Source of the DNA: Dyadobacter subterraneus
GTDB lineage: Bacteria; Bacteroidota; Bacteroidia; Cytophagales; Spirosomataceae
DNA: 64,000 nt
Direction: 5' to 3'
NCBI RefSeq assembly: GCF_015221875.1
Contig: NZ_JACYGY010000002.1
Span: 124,001 to 188,000, forward strand
Both the position numbers and the translations under genes were made by a program. How positions within the stretch are numbered: position 1 is the first letter of the stretch; every line of letters starts with the position of its first letter. Under the pieces are notes generated by a model. The model was not told where the DNA came from, searched no databases, and worked only from the letters and a program-made list of their open reading frames with translations. Below, in pieces: positions 38,573 through 47,052 of the stretch.

Positions 38573-38617
38573 TATCAGTTTTTGATCAATTTTTTAAAAA
38601 TTAATCAAAAACTGATA
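38573..38617. repeat. Long near-perfect palindrome between GH20 and ROK kinase genes
   Basis: Arms of 13 bp, ATCAGTTTTTGAT (38574-38586) and ATCAAAAACTGAT (38604-38616), with inner sequence CAATTTTT/AAAAATTA that also pairs. It is not followed by a clean U tract on the minus strand, so it may be an mRNA-stabilising or processing hairpin in the GH20-ROK transcript, or a weak terminator. Confidence 0.65.
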
Positions 38618-38629
38618 TTTAAATCCTGA

Positions 38630-41224
38630 TTATTTTGCCTCAACAATACTTGAACGACTTGACTTGCCGGCCTTGTCAAAACTTTTCAATTTCACCGTTC
38701 CCGATACTTTTACGGGACTGCTATACAGGGCCGACTGAGCTGTTGGCTCGGAACCGTCCGTTGTATAACGAATGGCTAATCCCGGCAAATCTACATTTGC
38801 TTTCAGCATTCCGCCTTCAACAATTGCACCCGGCAACGGCAAACGATAATTGTATCCGCCGTTCAGATAACTCAATCTTGGAATTTCTTTTTGTGCAATA
38901 GAATTGGCAAAAACATTCCAGCCTGTTGCAATCGCTTTGTCGCGTGTTGTTTTGTCCTCAATCGTTTCCCAGCTTCTTTCCTTAGACCAGGCACTTTCCG
39001 AGAATCCTAACAATTTGGGCAGGATAGAGTATTCCATCATATCTCTTCCCTTAATCGTCTCACTCCAAAGTTCTGCTTCCAGACCAAGAATATTTTTTCT
39101 GGCTTCTGGTTTTAATTTCTCTTTGCCGACAAATTCTTCTTTCATCGGTTTTCCCATGCCTGTTGAAAATGTCGTTTTGAACATGTCAAAAGGGGCAAAA
39201 GCCCAGTTATCCCACGTATTTACAAAACCTGCCCAATACAATCCCGGCTCTTTCGGATCATTGTTGTAGGACATGTCGAAGTAGAAATTGGTAACATTAC
39301 AAAGCACAACCTGATAGCCAGCATTTGCCAAACGATTACCTAAATCCACATCAAATACGTTGTTCCAGATATAGGGTACTACCTGCCGACCAGAAAATTC
39401 AGGATTTGCCAGATATTTTCCCGCAGGCGTTTTCGTAAGCGCGACTTCTTCCCAGCCATGGATTTTAAGACCACGTTTTTCCAAACGCGGTACCAGTCTT
39501 CTGAAAAAATAAGCCTGAAGATTTTTCGGACTTTTGATTTCAGGATTTTCCTTGATCAGTTTCGCAGCCATTGGAGAACCAGACCAGGCACCTTCTGCAA
39601 CTTCATCTCCACCGGTATGGAATGTGTCCATCGTCAAACCTGCTTCCTTGTACATTTTCGCCATTTCATCCACCACTTTTTCAAAGAAATGGTAAGTCGA
39701 TTCACGGCCAACACTTACAACGTTATCCTTATAAGCCTGCGCCGAAAGATAAACCGACTTGTCATCCGGATCGATCAAACGATATTCGTTGGCTTCTTTT
39801 TCCTTTCCTTCTTTCATCAAACGCTCATAACGTGCTTCCATGGATTTGATCGCAGCGCGGGCGTGTCCAGGAAAATTCAGTTCAGGAATAACCTTGATAT
39901 GTCTGTCATTTGCATATTTCAAAATATCGATAAAATCTGCTTTGGTATAAAATCCGCTGCCATGTTTTCCTTCCGCGTTTGCAAACGGACCGGAACCATA
40001 AGAAGGATGCAAAACCGATGTTTTTATACTCGTTGTATGCTGGCGTTGTGCACCTACTTTCGTCAGTTCAGGCAGACCGTCAATTTCTACGCGCCAGCCT
40101 TCATCTTCGGTTGTATAAAATAAGAGGTGGTTAACTTTGTAAGTCGCCAATAAATCAATAATACGTTTTACAGATTCCTTCGTCTGGAAATTACGGCTTA
40201 CATCCAGATGCAATCCGCGGAAATAGAAGCGTGGCGCGTCTTCAATTTGTGTAAAACCAAAGGCAATATTAGCAGCAGGTTTTTGATAAATCTCCAACGG
40301 AACAAGTGCCAGTAAACTTTGTATACCATAAAAAACACCAGCTGCATCACTTCCTGTAATGGTAATTCCACTGGCATTTATCCCAAGATTATATGCCTCG
40401 CGGGAAATGCCGTTAATCTGAATTTTTCCGGATTTAAGAATAATTCCGTTGGTTACACCCGTTGTTGGCAAACCACTTTGCGGCTGGTAATCTTTTCCGG
40501 TAAGTGTTTTTAATTTTTCACTTAAATATTTTGCCTCACCTTCAAGTCCGGCCTCAGCATAAATAGTCGTTTCGTTATTCAAACTAAAAGTGCCGGTGCC
40601 GTTCACAACTTTCACTGGTGCTGGGATAATCTTTTGAATCTGATCTGCACCCAAAGTTGACATCACCAGATTTTGATCGTAACGAAGTTCCGCAGTTGGA
40701 AGTGGTTCAAGATCCATTTTCCCTCGTAAAATCTGCTCTTTTGTAGTAAATGGTTCAACTTTGAAATCAGCAACCTCGACGATATCCTGCTCTTTTCCTT
40801 CATTGTCATAGAAAACAAAATACAATCCCATCGGTGCATCCGTTTCTTTAATCACACCTTCTGTTCCGGTATAATTAATAGTCATGGAATCACCTGAATT
40901 TAATTTGAAATCTTTGCCCGGTTTCAGTTTATACCAGTCGCCGTTGATATGTTCTACAATAGCAGGCTCAGGTGTTTTATTGGTTTGAATCGGTCTGGGC
41001 GACATGTTGAAAAACAAGGTCCAATTCTTATCATTCAGGGCAATATTACCTCCGTTTTTAATCGTGAATTTTGCCTGGAACATGCCATCTACATCCGTAA
41101 AGTTTGTGACCAGCTTCCAGGAAACGGCAATTTTCTGCGCTTCTTCTTTGGAAAATTTACCTGATGGACTGCATGCAGCCAGCAGCACGAACGAGGCAAT
41201 AAATAATAAGAATGATTTCTTCAT
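38630..41224 (-). CDS. GH20 beta-N-acetylhexosaminidase, chitobiase-type lipoprotein
   Basis: 864 residues. Lipoprotein signal with lipobox LLAAC (Cys18). Domain order: CHB_HEX-type carbohydrate-binding domain (about 30-155), GH20b N-terminal domain (about 195-330), catalytic (beta/alpha)8 barrel (about 333-740) and a C-terminal CHB_HEX_C-like beta domain (about 790-864, IRYTTDGSEPTAQSALYSS). The barrel starts with FRGLHLDVSRNF, and the catalytic pair is Asp540-Glu541 in HTGGDEVAEGAW. This is the full chitobiase layout, so the enzyme should remove terminal GlcNAc from chitobiose-like sugars or glycan ends outside the cytoplasmic membrane. Divergent from NagX. Confidence 0.93.
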   Translation of the reverse strand: MKKSFLLFIASFVLLAACSPSGKFSKEEAQKIAVSWKLVTNFTDVDGMFQAKFTIKNGGNIALNDKNWTLFFNMSPRPIQTNKTPEPAIVEHINGDWYKLKPGKDFKLNSGDSMTINYTGTEGVIKETDAPMGLYFVFYDNEGKEQDIVEVADFKVEPFTTKEQILRGKMDLEPLPTAELRYDQNLVMSTLGADQIQKIIPAPVKVVNGTGTFSLNNETTIYAEAGLEGEAKYLSEKLKTLTGKDYQPQSGLPTTGVTNGIILKSGKIQINGISREAYNLGINASGITITGSDAAGVFYGIQSLLALVPLEIYQKPAANIAFGFTQIEDAPRFYFRGLHLDVSRNFQTKESVKRIIDLLATYKVNHLLFYTTEDEGWRVEIDGLPELTKVGAQRQHTTSIKTSVLHPSYGSGPFANAEGKHGSGFYTKADFIDILKYANDRHIKVIPELNFPGHARAAIKSMEARYERLMKEGKEKEANEYRLIDPDDKSVYLSAQAYKDNVVSVGRESTYHFFEKVVDEMAKMYKEAGLTMDTFHTGGDEVAEGAWSGSPMAAKLIKENPEIKSPKNLQAYFFRRLVPRLEKRGLKIHGWEEVALTKTPAGKYLANPEFSGRQVVPYIWNNVFDVDLGNRLANAGYQVVLCNVTNFYFDMSYNNDPKEPGLYWAGFVNTWDNWAFAPFDMFKTTFSTGMGKPMKEEFVGKEKLKPEARKNILGLEAELWSETIKGRDMMEYSILPKLLGFSESAWSKERSWETIEDKTTRDKAIATGWNVFANSIAQKEIPRLSYLNGGYNYRLPLPGAIVEGGMLKANVDLPGLAIRYTTDGSEPTAQSALYSSPVKVSGTVKLKSFDKAGKSSRSSIVEAK

Positions 41225-41404
41225 TTTGTAAGGTTAATGGATTCGTTAAGGATTTTTCAAAGTTATTTCCCGGAAATAAAATATCCCGCGTAATCGTATT
41301 TGTAATACTGCAAATTGAATAAAACATACCATTATAAAAAGGATTTCCTGACAAGATAGCCCTTAACATATTCCGCTCCGTATATAAATCTAAAAACGGA
41401 AAAT

Positions 41405-42511
41405 ATGATTAATCGCAGTGATGCCCCAACTCGCCTAGTTTCCCTGGACGCCATGCGTGGTTTTACCATTGCGCTGATGATCACGGTAAACTTTCCGGGG
41501 AGCGAAGAATATGTTTATGCCACTTTAAGTCATTCCAAATGGAACGGACTTACTTTCACAGATCTTGTCGCTCCTTTTTTCCTCTTTATTGTGGGCGTTT
41601 CCATTGTTTTTGCTTTTTCAAAAAAACTGGAAGATCAAAGTCCTAAAAACGAATTATATAAAAAGATCGTCATCCGGTCTTTAAAAATATTTGCCGTAGG
41701 CATGTTTCTAAACATGATGCCGGATTTCGATTTGATGCACTTACGATGGACCGGCACTTTGCACAGAATTGCGATCGTGTTTTTGATCTGCGCCATTTTA
41801 TTTCTGAATACAAACTGGAAGCAACAGGCAATCATTGGCGTTACGATTTTGATTCTCTATTGTCTTGCGATGAATTTAATTCCAACACCGGGTTATGGAA
41901 AAGTAATGTTGGAACGCGGTATTAATCTCGCAGCCTGGGTTGATCAGCAATATTTACCCGGAAAAATGTGGCAGGGCACCTGGGATCCCGAAGGAATTCT
42001 AAGCACTTTTCCATCCATCGTAACAGGAATTACCGGAATGTTGGCGGGAGCATTAATGCTTACCAATTATTCCCAAACTGAAAAAGTAAGTTATCTGATG
42101 ACCATCGGGCTTTTCACCGCGGCGGCCGGCTATTTCTGGGGACTTGGTTTTCCGGTGAATGAAAATATCTGGACAAGTTCTTTCGTCCTGGTTACTTCCG
42201 GTTTCGCTGCATTGCTTTTTGGTGCCCTATATTTTATAATTGATATTCTGGGTTATAAAAAAGGTACAAAACCCGGTATCATTTTCGGCGCAAATGCCAT
42301 CACGATTTATGTTCTCGCCGATGTTTTTGCACTTTTCCTTTATCTCTTGCCTTTTGGTGAGAAAACATTAAATCAGCACTTTGTCGATACCTTCATTTCA
42401 GTCGGATTTGCTCCAAAACTGGCCAGTCTGATTTATGCTTTACTTTTCGTATCAATCAATTTTATACCCGCGCTGCTGCTTTACAGAAAAAAGATTTTCA
42501 TCAAACTATAA
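41405..42511 (+). CDS. NagX/HGSNAT-like membrane protein (COG4299/DUF5009)
   Basis: 368 residues with about 10-11 membrane segments. It starts with the family signature RLVSLDAMRGFTIALMITVN and has FPSIVTGITGMLAGALM. Homologues are human heparan-alpha-glucosaminide N-acetyltransferase and bacterial NagX, which occurs in chitin/GlcNAc gene clusters. The proposed role is transmembrane acetyl transfer to an amino sugar; the bacterial function is not firmly proven. The gene is divergent from GH20 and leads into the glycoside hydrolase-like gene 42 nt downstream, so it probably shares an operon with it. Confidence 0.85.
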   Translation: MINRSDAPTRLVSLDAMRGFTIALMITVNFPGSEEYVYATLSHSKWNGLTFTDLVAPFFLFIVGVSIVFAFSKKLEDQSPKNELYKKIVIRSLKIFAVGMFLNMMPDFDLMHLRWTGTLHRIAIVFLICAILFLNTNWKQQAIIGVTILILYCLAMNLIPTPGYGKVMLERGINLAAWVDQQYLPGKMWQGTWDPEGILSTFPSIVTGITGMLAGALMLTNYSQTEKVSYLMTIGLFTAAAGYFWGLGFPVNENIWTSSFVLVTSGFAALLFGALYFIIDILGYKKGTKPGIIFGANAITIYVLADVFALFLYLLPFGEKTLNQHFVDTFISVGFAPKLASLIYALLFVSINFIPALLLYRKKIFIKL

Positions 42512-42553
42512 CCTGAATGAACCGGCAATAAATGACTGGTTACCAAATTATAA

Positions 42554-44986
42554 ATGATTATGCATAAGTCCATTTTTAGCTTTTTATTCATTACATGCTT
42601 TTTTTCGCTTACCCAAAATGCAAAAGCGCAAAAACTTGACCTTTCAAAGGCACAGCTATATACGACTGTTTCGGATAAAAATACTTTACTGAGAAGTTTG
42701 GAAGTTTTGCAAAATGAAGTTGAAAAGCGCAGTGGTATCAAATTTCAAATTGTCAAAAAATTGCCAAAATCAGGACAGGAAACTATTATCGTTGCCCTTG
42801 AAAATGATATTCCAAAACTCGCAGATTCCTATAAAACATCTCTGAATAAATTGCCAGAAATTAAAAGTGAAGGCTTTAAACTTTTGGTTTTACCAACGGA
42901 AAAAACCGTTCTGATTGTTGGAAAAGATGCAAGAGGAATTTTATATGGTGTTGGCCGTTTGTTACGGAATATGGAAATCCGGCAGGGGGAAATTCATGTT
43001 GAAGAAGACCTCGCCATAGCTACCAGTCCGCGCTATCCGATTCGTGGACATCAGCTTGGATACCGGCCAAAAACCAATGCTTATGATGCATTTTCTGTCG
43101 CAGGATTTGATCAGTATATCAGGGATCTTTCACTTTTTGGTGCAAACAGTATTGAAATTATGCCGCCAAGAACGGATGATGATTTCACCAGTCCGCATAT
43201 GAAACTGCCTGCAATCAAAATGATTGTTGAACAATCCAGAATTTGTAAAGAATATGGCTTGAATGTTTCCATCTGGTATCCTAACCTTGGGAAAGATTAT
43301 GCAAATCCGGATTCAATCAAAAAAGAACTGAAAGAAAGAGAAGAAATATTTTCCATTCTGCCAAAACTCGATGCTGTTTTTGTACCGGCCGGCGATCCGG
43401 GAGATCTGGAACCGGATGTTCTTTTTGCCTGGCTTGAAAAAGAAGCCGTTTTACTAAAAAAATATCATCCAAAGGCTAAAATCTGGGTTTCCCCACAAGT
43501 TTTCCGTCCGACGCAAAAGTGGTTTGATGCGTTCTTTTCTCATGTCAATAAAGAATATTCCTGGTTTGGCGGAGTCGTTTTTGGTCCCTGGATAAAATTG
43601 CCGGTGCAGAAAATCCGGGAACTTGTAAAACCTTCCATTCCCATTCGTCATTATCCGGACATTACCCATAATTACAGCTCTCAATATCCTGTCCCAAATT
43701 GGGATCTGGCTTATGCGATGACGCTGGGAAGAGAAAGTATCAATCCACGCCCACACGATGAAAAAGCAATTCATAACGCTTTTGACCAATATGGCGTTGG
43801 CAGTATCAGTTATTCGGAAGGAACAAATGATGACGTCAACAAATTTGTTTGGAGCGACCAGGATTGGGATCCGGAACGGCCTGTAATTGAAACACTTCGC
43901 GATTACGCACGTTTGTTCATAAGCCCGGATTTTACAGAAACTTTTGCACAGGGAATTGTCGCGCTGGAAAATAACTGGCGTGGTGAGTTACTTACTAACG
44001 AAAGTGTAGACCGGACCTTACTGCAATGGCAGCAAATTGAAAAACAAGCACCGCTGAAAGTCCAGCAAACTGCACGTTTTCAAATGGGATTGATCCGAGC
44101 GTATTTTGACGCTTATACCCGTCAGCGTTTAATTTATGAAACTGCCTTAGAATCGCAGGCGAAAGAAATTCTGGAAAATGCAAAAACCGGAACATCGTTA
44201 GCATCAATTCAGCAAGCAAAAGGCATTTTGGAAACTGCCTGGAAAAAACCGATTTTATTAGACTATCAGGCGAAATGTCATTCCCTGGCAGATTCATTAT
44301 TTAAAAGTATCGGCGCACAATTGACTATTAAAAAACATGGCGCCATGTCTGGTCGGGGAAATTTTATCGACTTGATCAATATGCCGCTCAATGATGCGCC
44401 CTGGCTTTTGGATCAGTTCGGACAAATTGAGAAAATATCCGACGAATCTGAAAGACTGAAAAAAATTCATGAAATGCTGCATCGCACAGATTCCGGTCCT
44501 GGTGGTTTTTATGATCATTTTGGAGATTCTAAAAGCTGGCACCGGGTTGTTCAGAATCTGAGCTGGAAAGAAGATCCGGGAAGTTTGCTGTCGCCCAGAA
44601 CAAGTTTTGGCGTTGGATTAGTTGGTGAAGAATGGGTGGATGAAATTCAGGCAACCGGATTTAAAGGACAGGTAACGCCGCGTGTCTGGATGAAACAGGT
44701 AAAAACTTTGTACGACCAGCCGCTGAAAATTCATTACGATGAAATTGATCCAAAAGCTGATTACCGCATCCGTATCGCCTACACCGGAAGATTCCGTTCG
44801 CGTATGAAAATGACGACGGATGATGGCCAGACCGTTCATGATTTTATTCAAACGGGAGAAACGCCGATTTATGAATTTGATGTACCGAAAGCGGCTATTT
44901 CAGACGGTGAAGTCACTTTCATCTGGAACTGCGGCGAAGGAGAAAGAGGATCTCAGGTTACTGAAATCTGGTTAATTAAAAAATAA
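42554..44986 (+). CDS. Secreted glycoside hydrolase-like protein, unassigned family
   Basis: 810 residues with a signal peptide (about 1-26, ending NAKAQ). The N-terminal domain (about 30-155) resembles that of GH20 and GH67 enzymes: GKDARGILYGVGRLLRNM parallels GSDAAGVFYGIQSLL in the neighbouring GH20. It is followed by a TIM-barrel-like region opening SPRYPIRGHQLGYRPKTN and containing ANSIEIMPPRTDDD, LNVSIWYPNLG and DAVFVPAGDPGDLEPD. A C-terminal beta domain starts near residue 690. No GH20 GGDE motif is present. Candidate catalytic acids are in DPGDLEP and PPRTDDD. Substrate unknown; alpha-glucuronidase- or hexosaminidase-like action is possible. Two start codons (42554, 42560) are equivalent. 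Confidence 0.7.
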   Translation: MIMHKSIFSFLFITCFFSLTQNAKAQKLDLSKAQLYTTVSDKNTLLRSLEVLQNEVEKRSGIKFQIVKKLPKSGQETIIVALENDIPKLADSYKTSLNKLPEIKSEGFKLLVLPTEKTVLIVGKDARGILYGVGRLLRNMEIRQGEIHVEEDLAIATSPRYPIRGHQLGYRPKTNAYDAFSVAGFDQYIRDLSLFGANSIEIMPPRTDDDFTSPHMKLPAIKMIVEQSRICKEYGLNVSIWYPNLGKDYANPDSIKKELKEREEIFSILPKLDAVFVPAGDPGDLEPDVLFAWLEKEAVLLKKYHPKAKIWVSPQVFRPTQKWFDAFFSHVNKEYSWFGGVVFGPWIKLPVQKIRELVKPSIPIRHYPDITHNYSSQYPVPNWDLAYAMTLGRESINPRPHDEKAIHNAFDQYGVGSISYSEGTNDDVNKFVWSDQDWDPERPVIETLRDYARLFISPDFTETFAQGIVALENNWRGELLTNESVDRTLLQWQQIEKQAPLKVQQTARFQMGLIRAYFDAYTRQRLIYETALESQAKEILENAKTGTSLASIQQAKGILETAWKKPILLDYQAKCHSLADSLFKSIGAQLTIKKHGAMSGRGNFIDLINMPLNDAPWLLDQFGQIEKISDESERLKKIHEMLHRTDSGPGGFYDHFGDSKSWHRVVQNLSWKEDPGSLLSPRTSFGVGLVGEEWVDEIQATGFKGQVTPRVWMKQVKTLYDQPLKIHYDEIDPKADYRIRIAYTGRFRSRMKMTTDDGQTVHDFIQTGETPIYEFDVPKAAISDGEVTFIWNCGEGERGSQVTEIWLIKK

Positions 44987-45009
44987 ATATCTTACAACAA
45001 GATTGTCAA

Positions 45010-45816
45010 ATGGGACTTTTACAAAAATTAAAAAACGGCGAAAACGTATACGGAACCTGCATCACATCAACAGGACCAATGTGGCCTGCTGCCATCAAAC
45101 GCACCGGGGTAGATTTCGTTTTCATCGATACTGAACACATTCCATTAGGAAGAAATGAACTAGCGGTTTTATGTCAGCAATTCCGTGCTTTGAATATTAC
45201 ACCGATCGTGCGCATTCCGTGTCCGGATCCGTTTCTGGCTTGTCAGGCTATTGATGGCGGCGCATTAGGTATTGTAGCTCCGTATCTTGAATCGGTTGAT
45301 CAGGTTTTGGAACTGGTTGGCGCGACAAAATATCGTCCGCTAAAAGGAGAATTGCTGACAAAATACCTAAACGGAACTGAGCCGATTCCCGAGATTGTAA
45401 AAAGTTATGTTGAGAATCACAACGCTGAAAATATTTGTATAGCCAATATCGAAAGTGTTCCGGCGATGGAAAAACTGGACGATTTACTGTCAGTAAAAGG
45501 TCTGGATGCCGTTTTTATCGGTCCGCATGATTTATCGGTAAGTCTGGGATTACCGGAGCAATATGACCATCCTGATTTTGAAGCGGCCGTTAAAACGATA
45601 ATCAAAAAAACCAGAGCCAAAGGACTTGCCATTGGTATTCATTTTTCTTTGGAACCTGAACGCCAGATTCAGTGGATTAAGGAAGGAGCCAATATTGTCG
45701 TTCACAGTTTTGATGTGGCACTTTTCACACAGCGTTTGCGCCATGATTTTGATATCATTAAGGATGCTGTGGGTGATGCAAAAAACCAGGCTGATAACAC
45801 TGCTATGGTCGTTTAA
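45010..45816 (+). CDS. HpcH/HpaI-family class II aldolase
   Basis: 268 residues. TIM-barrel, metal-dependent aldolase/citrate-lyase family: FVFIDTEHIPLGRNEL (metal region and His), GALGIVAPYLESVDQ, and the signature IANIESVPAMEKLDDLLSVKGLDAVFIGPHDLSVSLG with the metal Glu and Asp. Such enzymes cleave 2-keto-3-deoxy or 4-hydroxy-2-oxo acids to pyruvate plus an aldehyde. It begins 23 nt after the glycoside hydrolase-like gene, so a role in catabolising a sugar-acid product is plausible but not shown. It ends at a strong bidirectional terminator. Confidence 0.88.
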   Translation: MGLLQKLKNGENVYGTCITSTGPMWPAAIKRTGVDFVFIDTEHIPLGRNELAVLCQQFRALNITPIVRIPCPDPFLACQAIDGGALGIVAPYLESVDQVLELVGATKYRPLKGELLTKYLNGTEPIPEIVKSYVENHNAENICIANIESVPAMEKLDDLLSVKGLDAVFIGPHDLSVSLGLPEQYDHPDFEAAVKTIIKKTRAKGLAIGIHFSLEPERQIQWIKEGANIVVHSFDVALFTQRLRHDFDIIKDAVGDAKNQADNTAMVV

Positions 45817-45831
45817 ATCTGTTATCCAAAG

Positions 45832-45871
45832 AAAAAGCGGACTTGCTGATTTCAGGCAAGTCCGCTTTTTC
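45832..45871. terminator. Bidirectional terminator between the aldolase and nucleoside hydrolase genes
   Basis: Stem of 15 bp (45832-45846 with 45856-45870), 9-nt loop, flanked by A and T runs, between convergent genes. Confidence 0.93.
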
Positions 45872-45889
45872 TTTTCCGGGAATCATAAA

Positions 45890-46873
45890 TTATTTGCCTG
45901 CTCCCTGAAACATCATCAAAGATTCTATCACCATAGTCAATTCCTTAAACGGCATTTCTGGTGTCAGGTAGGCATGTGGCCCCATGGGATCGTCGCTCCA
46001 TGAATTCTTTCCTCCATTCATGATCATTTTCCCTCTTTTCAAATCAAAATAATGCCGCGCTCCGCGGATACCTACGAGCACAGCCGTCTGATCCCAGCTC
46101 ATTCTGCCTTGCTCGTCGTCCTTACTTTGCGGCATTGACAAGGCATAAACGTCTTTTACCGGACTTTCCAGTTTTTGATCTGCAACCAGGCGTAATCCGG
46201 TTTTAATTTCCTTTCCTATTTCAAAACCACTGAAAATAATTTGTGTCGGCCATTTTGTAAATACTTTTTCCGCAGCTGTTGAATCAATATATACATTAAA
46301 TTCCCTGCCATTTGGAAAAGCTCCGGCCATGGAAACCAGCTCTTTCACTTTTCTTTTCACCAGATCCATACCGGATAATTTCGAAATTTTGTCAGGCTCC
46401 GATTCTAATAAATTAGCCAGATTAGTAAGAAAACCAATCGTAACAATTGTAACACTTTGATCTGGCTGAGAAGCCAGAATTTTACGATATGTCTGGATCG
46501 CATCCGGTGTTTCGTCAGTCGATTTGATTTTATGGGGATACTTTGCTGCCAGCATCTCCGGCCATTTTTGTGATGCACCCATATCCGGCGCCTTACCTTT
46601 TGGACCGGCAATAGGCAATTCCGGTCTGCCGAAATAAGTGTTCAGGATTTCTATTGCTGGTGCGACCAATGTGTTTTTATTACTGGCTATTACAGCCAGC
46701 GGTTTCACTTCACCCCGATCTGCCAGCACATGCATAACCGCCATTGCACCAACGTCGTCATAATCGGGACCAATATCAGTATCCAGAATCATCGAAACTG
46801 GCTGGGGACGGGAAATTTGTGCAAAACAATGGAGATTTCCCAAAAGAAAAACGAATGCTAAAAAGTACTTCAT
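45890..46873 (-). CDS. Exported nucleoside hydrolase-family protein
   Basis: The ATG at 46873 is preferred because it opens a signal peptide (MKYFLAFVFLLGNLHCFAQ); total 327 residues. The calcium-binding N-terminal motif of inosine-uridine nucleoside hydrolases is present with a small insertion (MILDTDIGPDYDDVGAM, against the usual DTDPGxDDA). Later motifs: VTIVTIGFLTNLANLL and LVSMAGAFPNGREFNVYIDSTAA. It should hydrolyse N-ribosyl bonds outside the cytoplasm. Nucleoside salvage or degradation of a glycoside are both open. Divergent from the amidase. Confidence 0.85.
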   Translation of the reverse strand: MKYFLAFVFLLGNLHCFAQISRPQPVSMILDTDIGPDYDDVGAMAVMHVLADRGEVKPLAVIASNKNTLVAPAIEILNTYFGRPELPIAGPKGKAPDMGASQKWPEMLAAKYPHKIKSTDETPDAIQTYRKILASQPDQSVTIVTIGFLTNLANLLESEPDKISKLSGMDLVKRKVKELVSMAGAFPNGREFNVYIDSTAAEKVFTKWPTQIIFSGFEIGKEIKTGLRLVADQKLESPVKDVYALSMPQSKDDEQGRMSWDQTAVLVGIRGARHYFDLKRGKMIMNGGKNSWSDDPMGPHAYLTPEMPFKELTMVIESLMMFQGAGK

Positions 46874-47052
46874 TTTGATAGAAAGGATGTATTGCGATTT
46901 CATAAGCTCAATCAACTAAACAGAAATAAACCTTATTTATACTTTCGGATAAGCAGGAAATTCTGTTGCAGATTTTAATATTTTTCATGTAAAAACATAA
47001 TCAGGATCGGACGAAAAGCCTGTATATTTAGATTCACTCTTGTCACAGCTCT

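Noticed and set aside
39458..40123. 221-codon plus-strand ORF opposite GH20
   Set aside because: It is fully antisense to the well-supported GH20 gene and its translation (rich in Phe, Arg, His) has no recognisable motif.
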